Source of the DNA: Inia geoffrensis
Taxonomy: Eukaryota > Chordata > Mammalia > Artiodactyla > Iniidae
Direction of reading: 5' to 3'
Length of the DNA: 64,000 bases
Assembly (NCBI GenBank): GCA_036417435.1
Contig: CM070908.1
Location: forward strand, 46,409,090 to 46,473,089
The notes below the pieces were generated by a model, which searched no databases, was not told the origin of the DNA, and saw only the letters and a program-made list of their open reading frames with translations. This document shows, one piece after another, positions 1 to 12,370 of the stretch. Position 1 is the first letter of the stretch; every line of letters starts with the position of its first letter. A program made the position numbers and the translations under genes.

Positions 1-692
1 GTGGCTCGTGCCCGCCTCTGGAGTTCCTTTAAGCAGCGTTCTTAATCCCCTCTCCTCATGCACCAGGAAACAAAGAGGGAAGAAAAAGTCTCTTGCCTCT
101 TTGGCAGGTCCAGACTTTTCCCCGGACTCCCTCCCGGCCAGCCGTGGCACACTAACCCCCTGCATCCTGTGTTCATGCCACCAACCCCAGTCCTCTCCCT
201 GTGCTCTGACCGAAGCCCGAGCCTCAGCTCCCAGACCCACCCACCCCCCACCCCCGGCGGGGAGAGCAGACAAGCTTCTCGGGCTGGTGAGTGCTGGTCA
301 GGACTGATCCTCTGGGCGGGAATCTATCCACTTTGTCCCCCACACCCCTGTTGCTGTGTTCTCCTCCGCGGCTCTGAAGTTTTCCCTCTCCACCACCCAC
401 AGTCTCTGCCCATGAAGGGGCTTCCTAGTGTGTGAAAACCTTTCCTCCTTCACAGCTCCCTCCCACTGGCGCAGGTCCCGTCCCTATCCTTTTGTCTCTG
501 TTTATTCTTTTTTCTTTTGCCTTACCCAGGTACGTGGGGGTTTCTTGCCTTTTGGGAGATCTGAGGTCTTCTGCCAGCGTTCAGTAGGTGTTCTGTAGGA
601 GTTGTTTCATGTGTAGATGTATTTCTGGTGTATCTGTGGAGAGGAAGGTGATCTCCATGTCTTACTCTTCTGCCATCTTCCTGGAAGCCCCC
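1..692 (-). mobile_element. L1-1: 5' leader of an L1 running off the left edge
   Basis: Read on the minus strand, this begins near 692 with 'gaagatggcagaagag', the characteristic start of cetartiodactyl L1 elements. It continues through the GC-rich part of the 5' untranslated leader, which acts as the internal Pol II promoter of L1. The same leader can be followed in L1-5 (13620-14353) and L1-11 (39600-40306). Only the 5' end is in the window; ORF1, ORF2 and the 3' end would lie to the left. Its right neighbour is the middle of another L1 in the same orientation, so L1-1 appears to have inserted into L1-2. The TSD cannot be checked because one copy is outside the window. Confidence 0.85.
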
Positions 693-1920
693 CCTTTCAT
701 CACTTTAAATATGTCCTGCCACTCCCTTCTGGATTTCAGAGTTGCTGCTGAAAGGTCAGCTGTTAACCTGATGGGTATTCCCTTGTAGGTTATTTATTGC
801 TTTTCCCTTGCTGCTTTTATTATGTTTTCTTTGTATTTAATTTTTGATAGTTTGATTATTATGTGTCTTGTTATGTTTCTCCTTGGATTTATCCTGTCTG
901 GGACTCTCTGCACTTCCTGGACTTGATTGACTATTTCCTTTCCCATAATAGGGAAGTTTTCAACTATAATCTCTTCAAGTATTTTCTCAGACCCTTTCCT
1001 TTTTCTGGGACCCCTATAATTCGAATGTTGGTGCGTTTAATGTTGTCCCAGAGGTCTCTGAGACTGTCCTCAATTCTTTTCATTCTTTTTTATTTATTCT
1101 GCCCTGCTGTAGTTATTTCCACTAGTTTATCTTCCAGGTCACTTATCCCTTCTTCTGTCTCAGTTATTCTGCTATTGATTACTTATAGAGAATTTTTAAT
1201 TTCATTTATTGTGTTGTTCATCATCGTTTGTTTGCTCTTTATTTCTTTTAGCTCCTTGTTAAAGGTTTCTTGTATTTTCTCCATTCTATTTCTGAGATTT
1301 AAGATTATCTTTACTATCATTACTCTGAATTATTTGTCAGGTAGACTGCCTATTTCCTCTTCATTTGTTTGGTGTGGTGAGTTTTACCCTGCTCCTTCAT
1401 CTGCTGTGTGTTTTTCTGTCTTCTCATTTTGCTTAACTAGCAGTATTTAGGGTCTCCTTTCTGTAGGCTGCACGTTCATAATTCCCATTGTTTTTGGTGT
1501 CTGCCCCCAGTGGGTATGGTTGTTTCAGTGGTTGTGTTTGATTACTGCTCCAGGGGACTGGTACCTGTGTTCTGGTGGATGAGGCTGCATCTTGTCTTTG
1601 TGGTGTGCAGGACCATGTCCAGTGGTGTGTTTTAGGCTGTCTGTGAACTTATTATGATTTTACTCAGCCACGCTGCTAATGGGTTGTGTTCCTGTCTTGC
1701 TAGTTGTTTGACATAGGGTGTCCAGCACTGTAGCTTACTGGTCATTGAGTGAGCCTGGTCTTAGCTTTGAGAATGGGATCTCTTAGAGAGTTTTTGCCAT
1801 TTGATATTATGTGGTGCCGGGAGGTCTCTGGTGGACCAATGTCCTCAACTCGGCTCTGCCACCTCAGAGGCGTGGGCCTTACACCCGGATGGGGAACCAA
1901 GACTCTGCCTGCCACCTGGC
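693..1920 (-). mobile_element. L1-2: older L1 fragment (ORF1 plus proximal 5' leader)
   Basis: From about 693 the sequence matches the ORF1 region of the other minus-strand L1s here (compare 11630-12830 and 61795-63010). It then passes into the proximal leader and stops near 1920. Its 3' part, including all of ORF2, is absent because L1-1 interrupts it; the rest may lie left of the window. The right end near 1920 does not reach the L1 start, so it was 5'-truncated on insertion or later deleted. Confidence 0.8.
695..1427 (-). pseudogene. L1 ORF1 pseudogene, 3'-truncated (L1-2)
   Basis: The expected ORF1 start codon lies at 1427 on the minus strand, in the same context as in L1-10 and L1-14. 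The frame is heavily interrupted: no stretch of 60 or more codons survives on this strand. The C-terminal part is cut off by the L1-1 insertion near 693. ORF1p of intact L1 is a trimeric coiled-coil RNA-binding protein that packages L1 RNA. The long opposite-strand open frame over 863-1450 is an antisense shadow. Confidence 0.65.
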
Positions 1921-2473
1921 AGGTCTTCCTAAAGCCAGGCCACCTGCAGCAGCCTGACCAATGGAATATTCAAATTGGAAATGTTGCCTTAGCACTGGGT
2001 GCTAGAGGAGGTCTCCTTCACTCCATATCAGAAATACAAAAGCATGGACAGCTCCCTTATATGTTCTAAAGACTTCTGACAAGGGCAAAAATTCAATTCA
2101 ATGGAAGGAAGGAAAGTCTTTTCAACTAATAGCAGAGAAATAATTAACTATTCATATGGAGAATCTTGATCTTTACCTCTAATGTGTGGTTTTTATTAAT
2201 TTGAAGTGACTCCTCCACTGTCTCTTGCCCTTTCTGTCAACTGAAGCAGAAGACTCTGAGCCTTTAGAACTGAGTAGTACCCCTCAACATTGTCGAGGTT
2301 TTCAAAAGTGAGGAAAGTGTGAGAAATTGTCACAGCTAAGAGGAGCCTATGGAGACATGAAGACTAACTGTAATGCTCTATCCTTGGCTTCCTGCAGCTG
2401 CCTGGGCCCACATCCCTTTCAAACATTGGCTCCTGGGCCCAGGGTTTCCAGATATCCAGAAGGGAGAGGGGGC
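1921..2473. other. Non-coding interval with ancient repeat traces
   Basis: No gene is visible. About 2095-2190 resembles a decayed plus-strand L1 ORF2 segment (the 'gtcttttcaac' region), possibly part of the same old element as L1-3. About 2285-2390 ('gagaaattgtcacagc', 'aggagcctatggagacatga') resembles a common ancient mammalian interspersed repeat whose family I cannot name with confidence. The remainder is unassigned. Confidence 0.4.
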
Positions 2474-5010
2474 CAGAAATACATAGAATCTTAAGAGACT
2501 ATTGTGAATATTTATATGCCAAAATATTGGATAACCTAGAAGAAATAGATAAATTTCTAGAAACATACAACCTACCGAGACTGAATCAAGAAGAAAAGGA
2601 AAAGTACAATAAGCACATAATAAGAAGGGGATTGAATCAGTAATCAAAAACCTCTCAACACAGAAAAGCTTAGGTCCAGATAGCTTAACTGGTGAATTCT
2701 ACCAAGTGTTTAAAGAAGAATTAACACCAATCCCTCTCAACCCCTTCCAAAATTGAAGAGGAAGGAGCACTTCCAAACTAATTTTGTGAGGCTAGATTAT
2801 CCTGATACCAAATCCAGTTAAGGACACTACAATAAAAATATAGACCAATGTCCCTCATGAATATAGATGTAAACATTCTTAGAAATATTAGCAGACCTAA
2901 TTCAACAACACATTAAAAGGATTATACATCATGGCCAAAGGAGACTTATCCCTGGATGCAAGGATGGTTCAAAATATGCAAATCAATCAATATGATATAC
3001 CACATTAATAATAAAGGATAAAAACCATATGATCATCTCCACAGATACAGAAAAAGTACATTTGGCAAAATAAAATATTCTTTCATGATTAAGACCCTCA
3101 ACAAATTGGGTATTGAAAGAACATACCTCAACATAATAAAGGCTATATATGAAACATCTACAGCTAACGTTATATTCAATGGTGAAAAATTCAAAGCTTT
3201 TTCTCTAGGATCAGGAATAAGATCAGGATGCCCACTCTTATTCAACATAGTACTGGAAGTCCTAGCTAGAGCAATTAGGTGAAAAAAGAAATAAAGGAAT
3301 CCAAATTGAAAAGCAAGAAGTAAAATTGTCATTATTTGCAATGATATGATCTTATATATGGAAAATCCTAAAGACTCAACCAGAGCACTTAGAACTAATC
3401 AATGAATTAAGTAAAGTTGCTGGATATAAAATCAACATAGAGAAATCAGTGGTGGTTCTATACACTAACAAAGGAACAGCAAAAATTAAATAAATAAATG
3501 TATCTCATCGATCATTCACAACAGCATCAAAAGCAATAAAATACTTAGCATCGAATTTAACCAATGAATAAAAGATCTATACAATAAAATCTACAAGATC
3601 TTGACATAAGAATTTGAAAAGATGCAAACAACTGGAAAAATATACCATGTTCATGGATCAGAAGAATTAATATTGTAAAGTGTCCATTCTACCCAAAACC
3701 ATCTATTGATTTGATACAATCCCTATCAAAATTCCAATAACATTTTTCACATATGTAGAAAACACAATCCTAAATTTTGTACAGAAACACAAAAGATCCC
3801 AAATAAGCCAAAGCAGTCCTGAGAAAAAACAAGGCCAGAGGCATCATACTTCCTGATTTCAAACTAGTATACTACAAATCTATAGTAATAAAAACAATAT
3901 GGTACAAGATAAAAGTAGACCTTAAGGCCAATGGAACAGAATAAAGAGCCCAGAATTAAACCTCCACATGTATGTTCAACAAATGAAAAGCCAAGAAAAC
4001 ACTCAGTGGGGAAAGGAGAGTCTCATCATCAAATGGTGTTGGGAAAACTGGATAACCACACACACAAAAATGAAATTGGACCCCCATCTTACACCACTCA
4101 CAAAAAATAACTCAAAATGGATTAAAGACTTAAACATAAGACCTGATACCATGAAACTCCTAGAAGAAAACAGTGAAGAAAATCCTTGATATTGGACTGG
4201 CAATTATTTTTCAGATATGACACCAGAAACCTCAGGCAACAAAAGCAAAACTCAACAAGTGAGACTCATCAAAATTAAAAACTTCTTCATAGCAAAAGGC
4301 ACTATGAAGAAGCAGCAACCTACAGAAATGAAACAGCAACCTACAGAATGGGAGAAAATATTTGCAAAACATGTATTGGATAAGGGGTTAATAGAGAAAG
4401 TATATAAAGATCTCATACCATTCAATAACAATAAAATAAGCAATCTGTTTTAAAAAAAAAATGGACAGAGGAGCTAAATAGGCATTTTTCCAAAGAAGAC
4501 ATCCAAATGACCAATATGTAACACAGTGAGATATTATCTCACACCTATTAGAATGGCAGTCATCAAGAAGACAAGAGTTAACAAGTTTTGGCAAGGATGT
4601 GGAGAAAAGGGAACACTTGGGCAGCATTGTTGGTGGGAATGTAAATTGGTTCAGCCACTATGGAAAACAGTATAGAGATTACTCAAAAAAATTAAAAATA
4701 AAACAACCATATGATTCAGCAATTCCACTTCTGGCTATATATCCAAAGGAAATGAAAACAGAAGTTTGAAGAGCTATATACACTCCCTTGTTTATTGCAG
4801 CATTATTTACAATAAAGACATGAAAATAACCTAAGTGTCCATCAATGAATGAATGGATTAGAAAGTTGTGGTATATTTACACAATGGAATATTATTCAAC
4901 CACAAGAAAAAAGGAAATCCTGCCACTTGTAACAACATGGATAGACCTTGAGGACTTCATGCTAAGTGAGATGCCAGACAGAGAAAGACATATACTGTAT
5001 GATATCACTT
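2474..5010 (+). pseudogene. L1 ORF2 pseudogene (RT and C-terminal part, L1-3)
   Basis: In pieces across all three frames it encodes ORF2p reverse transcriptase and C-terminal sequence. One fragment at 3085-3282 contains '[20 protein letters not shown]', the RT segment upstream of the active site. The catalytic FADD region near 3330-3345 is destroyed by a small deletion ('tttgcaatgatatg'). The endonuclease domain is missing because the element is 5'-truncated. The C-terminus is recognisable near 4940-4985 ('MDLEDFMLSEM'). It cannot produce an active protein. Confidence 0.75.
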
Positions 5011-5375
5011 AGTATATATAATCAAGAGAGCCAAACTCATAAGAACAGAGAGCTGAATGGTGGTTACCAGAGGCTGGGGGTGGGGGATTGAGGATGGGTT
5101 GTTTAAGGGGACAAACTGAGTAGTAGATAAGTAAGTCCTGGGGAGCCAATGCAGAGCATAATAATCATAGTCAACAGTACTGTGTTATAAACTTCAAAGT
5201 TGCTAAGAGACTAGACATTAATTGTTCCCACCACAAAAAAGAAATGATAATTATTTGATGATATGGGGGTGCCAACTAATGTGAAGGAGGTAATCATACT
5301 GCAATATATAAATGTATCAAATCAACATGTTGCACACCCTAAACTTACACAACGCTATATTTCAATTTTGCAAAA
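2474..5375 (+). mobile_element. L1-3: old 5'-truncated L1 (ORF2 3' two-thirds plus 3' UTR)
   Basis: The sequence starts in the ORF2 region just before the reverse transcriptase domain ('cagaaatacatagaatc') and runs through the RT and C-terminal regions. The 3' UTR ends near 5375 with the 'cacaccctaaacttacac' stretch typical of old mammalian L1 3' ends. Substitutions and small indels are much denser than in L1-5, L1-11 or L1-13, so this is an older insertion. I saw no clear TSD or intact poly(A) tail. Confidence 0.8.
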
Positions 5376-5487
5376 TGAACACTTTGCCTGGAGATATTTT
5401 CCCTACTCAAGGCATGAGATATTTTTTATTTCAGGGAAAAGACTGAATTCCCCTCTACCAATTTAGGCACTTTTATCTTAAGTAGTT

Positions 5488-5525
<38 letters not shown>

Positions 5526-5889
5526 CCATTACTGACATGCTATCATCAGGTTATTTTGTGAGGTCATCGAGCTCTTCTTACTTAGGATAAAATTATGTTA
5601 AAACTGGGCAATGTTAGATAATTCATATGAGGTTTAACAAATGAGGAAAGGACTTGGCATTTCCTAAACTGAACCAGACAGGTCAGAGAGCAGCAGTGGA
5701 AAGGAAAGAGCACAGTATATTTGGGAACATGTCCAATGCTTGCCAAGTGCCTTAATATGTGTGTGGAATGAACATGATTGAATCTTAAAGATCAGTTACC
5801 ATTTTTCTTTATAAACAGGCATGCTCATGCTTCTTTCATTTCTTGCAATAAAAGGCACTGAGCCTATATATCCTTGTGGATAAAAATGG
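5376..5889. other. Non-coding interval between two L1 fragments
   Basis: No coding signal or recognisable element apart from a (GT)n run at 5490-5524. It may be the original pre-insertion DNA. Confidence 0.5.
5490..5524. repeat. (GT)n microsatellite
   Basis: About 17 uninterrupted GT units. Confidence 0.95.
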
Positions 5890-6253
5890 AGATATGTGCT
5901 AATTACTAGAGAAATGCAAATCAAAACAAAATGAGGTGTCACCTCACACTGGTCAAAATGGCCATCATTAAAAAGTCTACAAATAACAAATGCTGGAGGG
6001 GGTGAGGATAAAAGAGAACACTCTTGCACTGTTGGTGGGAATGTAAACTGGTTCAGCCAGTTTACTATGGAAAACAGTATGAAGGTTCCTCAAAAAACAA
6101 AATAGAGTTGCTGTATGATCCAGCAATCCCACTCCTTGGTGTATATCCAGACAATAATTTGAAAAGATACATGCACTCCTATGTTCATAACAGCACTATT
6201 TACAATAGCCAAGAAATGAAAACAACCTAAATATCCACTGAATTGATAAAGAT

Positions 6254-6256
<3 letters not shown>

Positions 6257-6301
<45 letters not shown>
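6257..6301. repeat. (AT)n microsatellite inside L1-4
   Basis: About 22 AT units, followed by further interrupted TA-rich sequence to about 6370. Confidence 0.95.
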
Positions 6302-6305
<4 letters not shown>

Positions 6306-6716
6306 ATGTATACCTTTATATATATATACTGTATATCTTTATATATATAATGAATATATTTATATATACAATAGAATATTACTCAGCCATGAAAAAGAAT
6401 GAAATAATGCCATTTGTAGCAACATAGATAGACCTAGAGATTATCTTACTAAGCAAAGCCAATGAAAGACAAATATCATATGATATTGCTTATATGTGGA
6501 ATCTAAAATATGACACAATTGAACTTATCTAAAAAAAACAAAGAGATTCACAGATGTTGAAAACAGACAAGTAGCTGCCAAGGAAGAGGAGGAGTGGTGA
6601 GGGAGGGAAGGATTGGGAGCTGGGGATAAACAGATGCAAGTTATTATATAAGGATGGATAAAAAAACAAGGTCCTGCTAGATAAACCATAATGGAAGAGA
6701 ATATGAAAAAGAATAT

Positions 6717-6771
6717 TATCTATCTATCTATATCTATATCTATATATATACATATATAGATATGAATCACT
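6717..6771. repeat. (TATC)n / TA-rich microsatellite inside L1-4
   Basis: TATC units grade into TATATC and TA steps within the 3' UTR of L1-4. Confidence 0.85.
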
Positions 6772-7089
6772 TTGCTGTAGAGAAGAAATGAACACATTGT
6801 AAATCAACTATACCTCAATAAAATATTTTAAAATAGAAATATGAATACCTATTTTATTGGGTTTTGATAAAAATAAGTGAAATAAGACACATCTCATACA
6901 CATGGGATGTGCTATTATGTACCTGCAAATCCTGTAGTGCTGTGTGTGGCAGAGTATGTCATCTCAGGCTCAACAAACATTTCCCCCTTCACTCAATTTC
7001 CTTCTTGCCTCACCCAAATACAACATTGAAACAGCACACTGAGCTTTTCTTTTTTTTATGATAAAAAACATATGTTCAGCTAGATATCT

Positions 7090-7098
7090 TTGTGCTAT
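7090..7098. repeat. Target-site duplication of L1-5, left copy
   Basis: 'ttgtgctat' immediately precedes the L1-5 3' end and is repeated exactly at 14354-14362. Confidence 0.75.
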
Positions 7099-10052
7099 AG
7101 TTTTTAACATCTTTATTGGAGTATAATTGCTTTACAATGGTGTGTTAGTTTCTGCTGTATAACAAAGTGAATCAGCTATACATATACGTATATCCCTATA
7201 CCCCCTCTCTCTTGCAGCTCCCTCCCACCCTCCCTATCCCACCCCTCTAGGTGGACACAGAACACCAAGCTGATCTCACTATGCTATGCAGCTGCTTCCC
7301 ACTAGCTATCTATTTTACATTTGGTAGTGTATATATGTCCATGCCACTCTCACACTTCATCCCAGCTTACCCTTCCCCCACCCCAGGTCCTCAAGCCCAT
7401 TCACTATGTCAGCATCTTATTCCTGTCCTGCCCCTAAGTTCTTCAGAACCATTTTTTTTCTTTTTCTTTATTCCATATATATGTGTTACCATATGGTATA
7501 TGTTTTACTCTTTCTGACTTACTTCAATCTGTGTGACAGTCTGTAGGTCCATCCACCTCACTACAAATAACTCAATTTCATATCTTTTTAAGGCGAGGTG
7601 ATATTCTATTGTGTATATGTGCCACATCTTCTTTATCCATTCATCTGTTGATGGAAACTTAGGTTGCTTCCATGTCCTGGCCATTGTAAATAGAGCTGCA
7701 ATGAACATTGTGTTGAATGACTCTTTTTGAATTATGGCTTTCTCAGGGTATATGCCCAGTAGTGGGATTGCTAGGTCGTGTAGTAGTTCTATTTTAGTTT
7801 TTAAGGACCCTCCATACTGTTCTCCACAATGGCTGTATCAATTTATGCTCCTATCAACTGTGCAAGAGGGTTCCCCTTTCTCCACACCCTCTACAGCATT
7901 TATTGTTTGTAGATTTTTTGATGATGGCCTTCTAACTGGTATGAGGGTATAAGTCATTCTAGTTTTGATTTGCATTTCTCTAATGATTAGTGATGTTGAG
8001 GATCCTTTCTTGTGTTTGTTGGCAATCTGTATATTTTCTTTGGAGAAATGTCTATTTATGTCTTCTGCCCATTTTTGGATTGGGTTGTTTATTTTTTTGA
8101 TATTCAGCTGTGTGAGTTGTTTGTACATTTTGGAGATTAATCCTTTGTCAGTTGCTTCATTTGCAAATATTTTCTCCCATTCTGAGGGTTGTCTTTTTGT
8201 CTTGTTTATGGTTTCCTTTGCTGTGCAGAAGACTTTAAGTTTCATTAGGTCCCATTTGTTTATTTTTGTTTTTATTTCCATTTCTCTATGAGGTGGGTCA
8301 AAAAAGATCTTTCTGTGATTTATGTCAAAGACTGTTCTTCCTCTAGTTTTCTCTAAGAATTTTATACTGCCTGGCCTTACATTTAGGTTTTTAACCCATT
8401 TCAAGTTTCTTTTTGTGTATGGTGTTAGGAAGTGTTCTAATTTCATTCTTTACATATAGCTGTCCAGCTTTCCCAGCACCACTTACTGAAGAGGCTATTT
8501 TTTCTCCATTGTATATTCTTCCCTCCTTTATCAAAGATAAGGTGGCCATATGTGTGTGGGTTTATCTCTGGGCTTTCTATTCTGTTCCATTGATCTATAT
8601 TTCCGTTTTTGTGTGAGTACCATACTATCTAGATTACTGTAGCTTTGTAGTATAGTCTGAAGGCAGGGAGTTGGATTCCTCCAACGCTGTTTTTCTTTCT
8701 CATGATTGCTTTGGCTATTCGAGTTCTTTTGTGTTTCCATACAAATTGTGAAAATTTTTGTTCTACTTCTGTGAAAAATGCCATTGGTAATTTCACAGGG
8801 ATTGCATTGGATCTTCAGATTGCTGTGGGTAGTATAGTCATTTTCACAATGTTGATTCTTCGAATATAGGAACATGGTATATCTCTCGATCTGTTTGTAT
8901 AGTCTTTAATTTCTTTCATCAGTATCTTACAGTTCTCTGCATATAGGTCTTTTGTCTCCTTATGTAGGTTTAATCCTAGGTCTTTTATTCTTTTTGTTAC
9001 AGTGGTAAATAGGAGTGTTTTCTTAATTTCTCTTTCAGATTTTTCATCATTAGTGTATAGGAATGCCAGAGATTTCTGTGCATTAATTTTGTATCCTGCT
9101 ACTTTATGAAATTCACTGATTAGCTCTAGTAGTTGTCTGGTGGCATCTTTAGGATTCTCTATGTATAGTATCATGTCATCAGCAAACAGTGACAGTTTTA
9201 CTTCTTCTTTTCCAATTTGTATTCCTTTTATTTCTTTTTCTTCTCTGATTGCTGTGGATAGGACTTCCATAACTATGTTGAATAATAGTGGTGAGAGTGG
9301 ACATCCTTGTTTCATTCCTGATCTTAGAGGAAATGCTTTCAGTTTTTCACCATTGAGAATGATGTTTGCTGTGGGTGTGTCATGTATGCCCTTTATTATG
9401 TTGAGGTAAGTTCCCTCTATGCCTACTTCCTTGAGGATTTTAATCATAAATCAGTGTTGAATTTTGCCAAAAGCTCTTTCTGCATCTATTGAGATGATCA
9501 CATGTTTTTTATCCTTCATTTTGTTAATCTGTTTTATCAAATTGATTGGCTTATGTAAATTGGGGAATCCTTGAATTCCTGGGATAAACCCCACTTGAGC
9601 ATAGTATTTGTTGAGGATTTTTGCATGTATGTTTATCAGTGATTTTGGCCTGTAATTTTCTTTTTTTGTGATGTCCTTGTCGGGTTTTGCTATCATGGTG
9701 ATTGTGGCCTCATAGAATGTGTTTGGGAATGTTCTTCCCTCTGCTATATTTTGAAAGAGTTTGAGAAGGATAGGTGTTAACTCTTCTCTAATTGTTTGGT
9801 AGAATTCGCCTGTGAAACCATCTGCTCCTGGCCTTTTGTTTGTTGGAAAATTTTTAGTCAGAGTTTCAATTTCAGTGCTGTGATTGGTCTGTTTATATTT
9901 CCTATTTCTTCCTGGTTCAGTCTCGGAAGTTGGTGGTTTTCTAAGATTTTTTCCATTTCTTCCAGGTTGTCCATTTCATTGGCATGTAGTTGCTTGTAGT
10001 AGTGACTCATGATCCTTTGTATTTCTGCAGTGTCAGTTGTTACTTCTTCTTT

Positions 10053-10059
10053 TGCATTT
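10053..10059. repeat. TSD of the SINE in L1-5 ORF2
   Basis: 'tgcattt' occurs here and again at 10263-10269 on the other side of the SINE. Confidence 0.6.
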
Positions 10060-10262
10060 TTTTTTCTTTTGTGGTACGTGGGCCTCTCACTGTTGTGGCC
10101 TCTCCCATTGTGGAGCACAGGCTCCAGACATGCAGGCTCAGTGGACATGGCTCACGGACCCAGCCGCCCTGCGACATGTGGGATCTTCCTGGACTGGGGC
10201 TTGAACCCGTGTTCCCTGCATCAGCAGGCAGACTCTCAACCACTGTGCCACCAGGGAGTCCC
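10060..10262 (-). mobile_element. tRNA-derived CHR-type SINE inside L1-5 ORF2
   Basis: On the minus strand it begins 'gggactccctggtggcac' and contains the tRNA-like head with a degenerate B box ('gggttcaagcccc'). The second module reads 'ctccacaatgggagaggcc', followed by an A-rich tail (10060-10070 as T-rich). TSD 'tgcattt' flanks it. It must be younger than L1-5. Such SINEs are transcribed by Pol III and mobilised in trans by L1 ORF2p; this copy is not a functional tRNA gene. Confidence 0.9.
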
Positions 10263-11480
10263 TGCATTTCTAATTCTGTTGATTTGAGTCTTCTCCCTTC
10301 TTTTCTTCATGAGTCTGGCTAATGGTCTATCAGTTTTGTTTATCTTCTCAAAGAACCAGCTTTTAGTTTTATTGATCTTTGCTATTGTTTCCTTCATTTC
10401 TTCTTCATTTATTTCTGATCTGATGTTTATGCTTTCTTTCCTTCTGCTAACTTTGTGTTTTATTTGTTCTTCTTCCTCTAATTGCTTTAAGTGTAAGGTT
10501 AGGTTGTTTTTTAAAGATTTTTCTTGTTTCTTGAGGTAGGATCGTATTGCTATAAACTTTCCTCTTAGAACTGCTTTTACTGCATCCCATAGGTTTTGAG
10601 TCATCATATTTTCACTGTCATTTGTTTCTAGGTATTTTTTCATTTCTTCTTTGATTTATTCAGTGATCTCTTGGTTATTTAGTATTGTTTAGCCTCCCTG
10701 TGTTTCTATTTTTTACAGGTTTTATCCTGTAATTTATATCTAGTCTCATAGCCTTGAGGTCTGAATAATACTTGCTATGATTTCAATTTTCTTAAATTTA
10801 CCAAGGCTTGATTTGTGACCTAAGATATGGTCTATCTGGGAGAAGTTCCATGAGCACTTGAGAATAAAGTGTATTCTGTTGTTTTTGGTTGGAATGTCCC
10901 ATAAATATCAATTAAGTCCATTTTATTTAATGTGTCATTTAAAGCTTGTGTTTCTTTATTTTCATTTAGGATGGTCTGTCTATTTGTGAAAGTGGGGAGT
11001 TAAAGTCCCCTAGTATCATTTTGTTACTGTCAATTTCCCCTTTTATGGCTGTTAGCATTTGCCTTATGTATTTAGGCGCTCCTCTGTTGCATGCATAAAT
11101 ATTTACAATTGTTATACCTTCTTGGATTGATCCTTTAATCATTATGTAGTTTCCTTTGTCTCTTGTCTTTATTTTAAAGTCTATTTTGTCTGATATGAGA
11201 ATTACTACTCAAGCTTTTTTTGATTTCCATTTGCATAAAATATCTTTTTCCATCCCCTCACTTTCAGTCTGTATATGTCCCTAGGTCTGAAGTGAGTCCC
11301 TTGTAGACAGCATATATATGGGTCTTGTTTTTGTATCCATCCAGCCACTCTATGCCTTTTGGTTGAAGCATTTAATCCATTTACATTTAAGGTAGTTATA
11401 GATATTTTTGTTCCTCTTACCATTTTCTTAATTGCTTTGGGTTTGTTATTGTAAGTCTTTTCTTCTCTTTTGTTTCCTGC

Positions 11481-12370
11481 CTAGAGAAGTTCCTTTAGGA
11501 TTTGTTATAAAGCTGGTTTTGTGGTTTTTTGAATTTTCTTAGCTTTTCCTTGTCTGTAAGGTTTTAATTTCTCTCTCGAATCTGAATGAGTTCCTTGCTG
11601 GATAGAGTAATCTTGGTTGTAGGTTTTTCCCTTTCATCACTTTAAATATATCCTGCCACTCCCTTCTGTCTTGCAGAGTTTCTGTCAAAAGGTCAGCTGT
11701 TAGCCTTATGGGGATTCCCTTGTATGCTATTTGTTGCTTTTCCCTTGCTGCTTTTAATAGTTTTCTCTTTGTATTTAATTTTTGATAGCTTGGTTAATAT
11801 GTCTTGGCATGTTTCTCCTTTGATTTATCCTTTATAGGTCTCTCTGCACTTCCTGGATTTGATTGGCTACTTCCTTATCCATGTTAGGGAAGTTTTCAAC
11901 TATAATGTCTTCAAATATTTTCTCAGTCCCTTCTTTTTCTCTTCTTCCCTGGGGCCACTTTAATTCAAATGTTGGTGCATTTAATGTTGTCCCAGAGGTC
12001 TCTGAGACTGTCCACAATACTTTTCATTCTTTTTTCTTTATACTACTCTGTGGCAGTCATTTCCACTACTTTATTTTCCAGGTCACTTTTCCATTTTCTG
12101 CCACAGTTATTCTGCTATTGGTTCTGTCTAGAGAATTTTTAATTTCTTTTATCTTGTTGTTCATGATTGTTTGTTTGCTCTTTAGTTCTTCTTGCTCCTT
12201 GTTAAATGTTTCTTGTATTTTCTCCATTTTATTTCTAAGATTTTGGGTCATCTTTACTGTCATTACTCTGAATTCTTTTCAGGTAGACTGCCTATTTCTT
12301 CTTCATTTGTTTGGTCTTGTGGGTTTTTACCTTGCTTCTTCATCTGCTACATATTTCTCTGTCTTTTCAT
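11481..12370 (-). pseudogene. L1 ORF1 pseudogene (L1-5)
   Basis: The start codon at 12370 and stop at 11481-11483 ('..ILKELL' then TAG) match the other copies, giving the expected length of about 296 codons. The surviving coding pieces are 12066-12263, part of the N-terminal coiled coil ('MEKIQETFNKEQEELKSK'), and 11832-12017, the start of the RNA-binding region ('EIFEDIIVENFPNMDKE'-like). Frameshifts separate them. ORF1p is the L1 RNA chaperone. Confidence 0.8.

Larger units (their letters stand above)
5890..6833 (+). mobile_element. L1-4: 5'-truncated L1 3' end
   Basis: This starts in the last part of ORF2 ('gaaatgcaaatcaaaac') and runs through the C-terminal cysteine-rich region and the 3' UTR. 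It ends near 6833 with 'ctcaataaaatatttt', which contains an AATAAA signal. The ORF2 remnant is broken. A perfect short inverted duplication at 6043-6065 and two expanded AT-rich microsatellites lie inside it. Copies truncated this strongly at the 5' end are the usual product of incomplete L1 reverse transcription. Confidence 0.8.
7470..11423 (-). pseudogene. L1 ORF2 pseudogene (L1-5), endonuclease to C-terminus
   Basis: The start at 11423 reads 'MVRGTKISITTLNVNGLN', the conserved N-terminus of the ORF2p endonuclease, which nicks target DNA. The motif normally read as QETH appears as 'CLQGTHF', so the conserved catalytic glutamate is replaced by glycine. The reverse transcriptase is recognisable at 8815-9447 with its FADD active site intact at 9175-9186. 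The C-terminal region ends near 7500 ('MDLQTVTQIEVSQKE'). The frame is broken into at least seven pieces and interrupted by a SINE at 10060-10262. In intact L1 this protein carries out target-primed reverse transcription. Confidence 0.85.

Noticed and set aside
863..1450. 195-codon plus-strand open frame rich in F, L, S and I
   Set aside because: It is the reverse of the L1-2 ORF1 region. The A-rich L1 sense strand gives long low-complexity antisense frames; the same happens at 11863-12423, 7965-8291, 27010-27486 and 62135-62533.
5376..5889. L1-3 and L1-4 as one element split by an insertion
   Set aside because: L1-3 already contains an ORF2 end and 3' UTR, and L1-4 repeats the ORF2 end, so they are two elements rather than halves of one.
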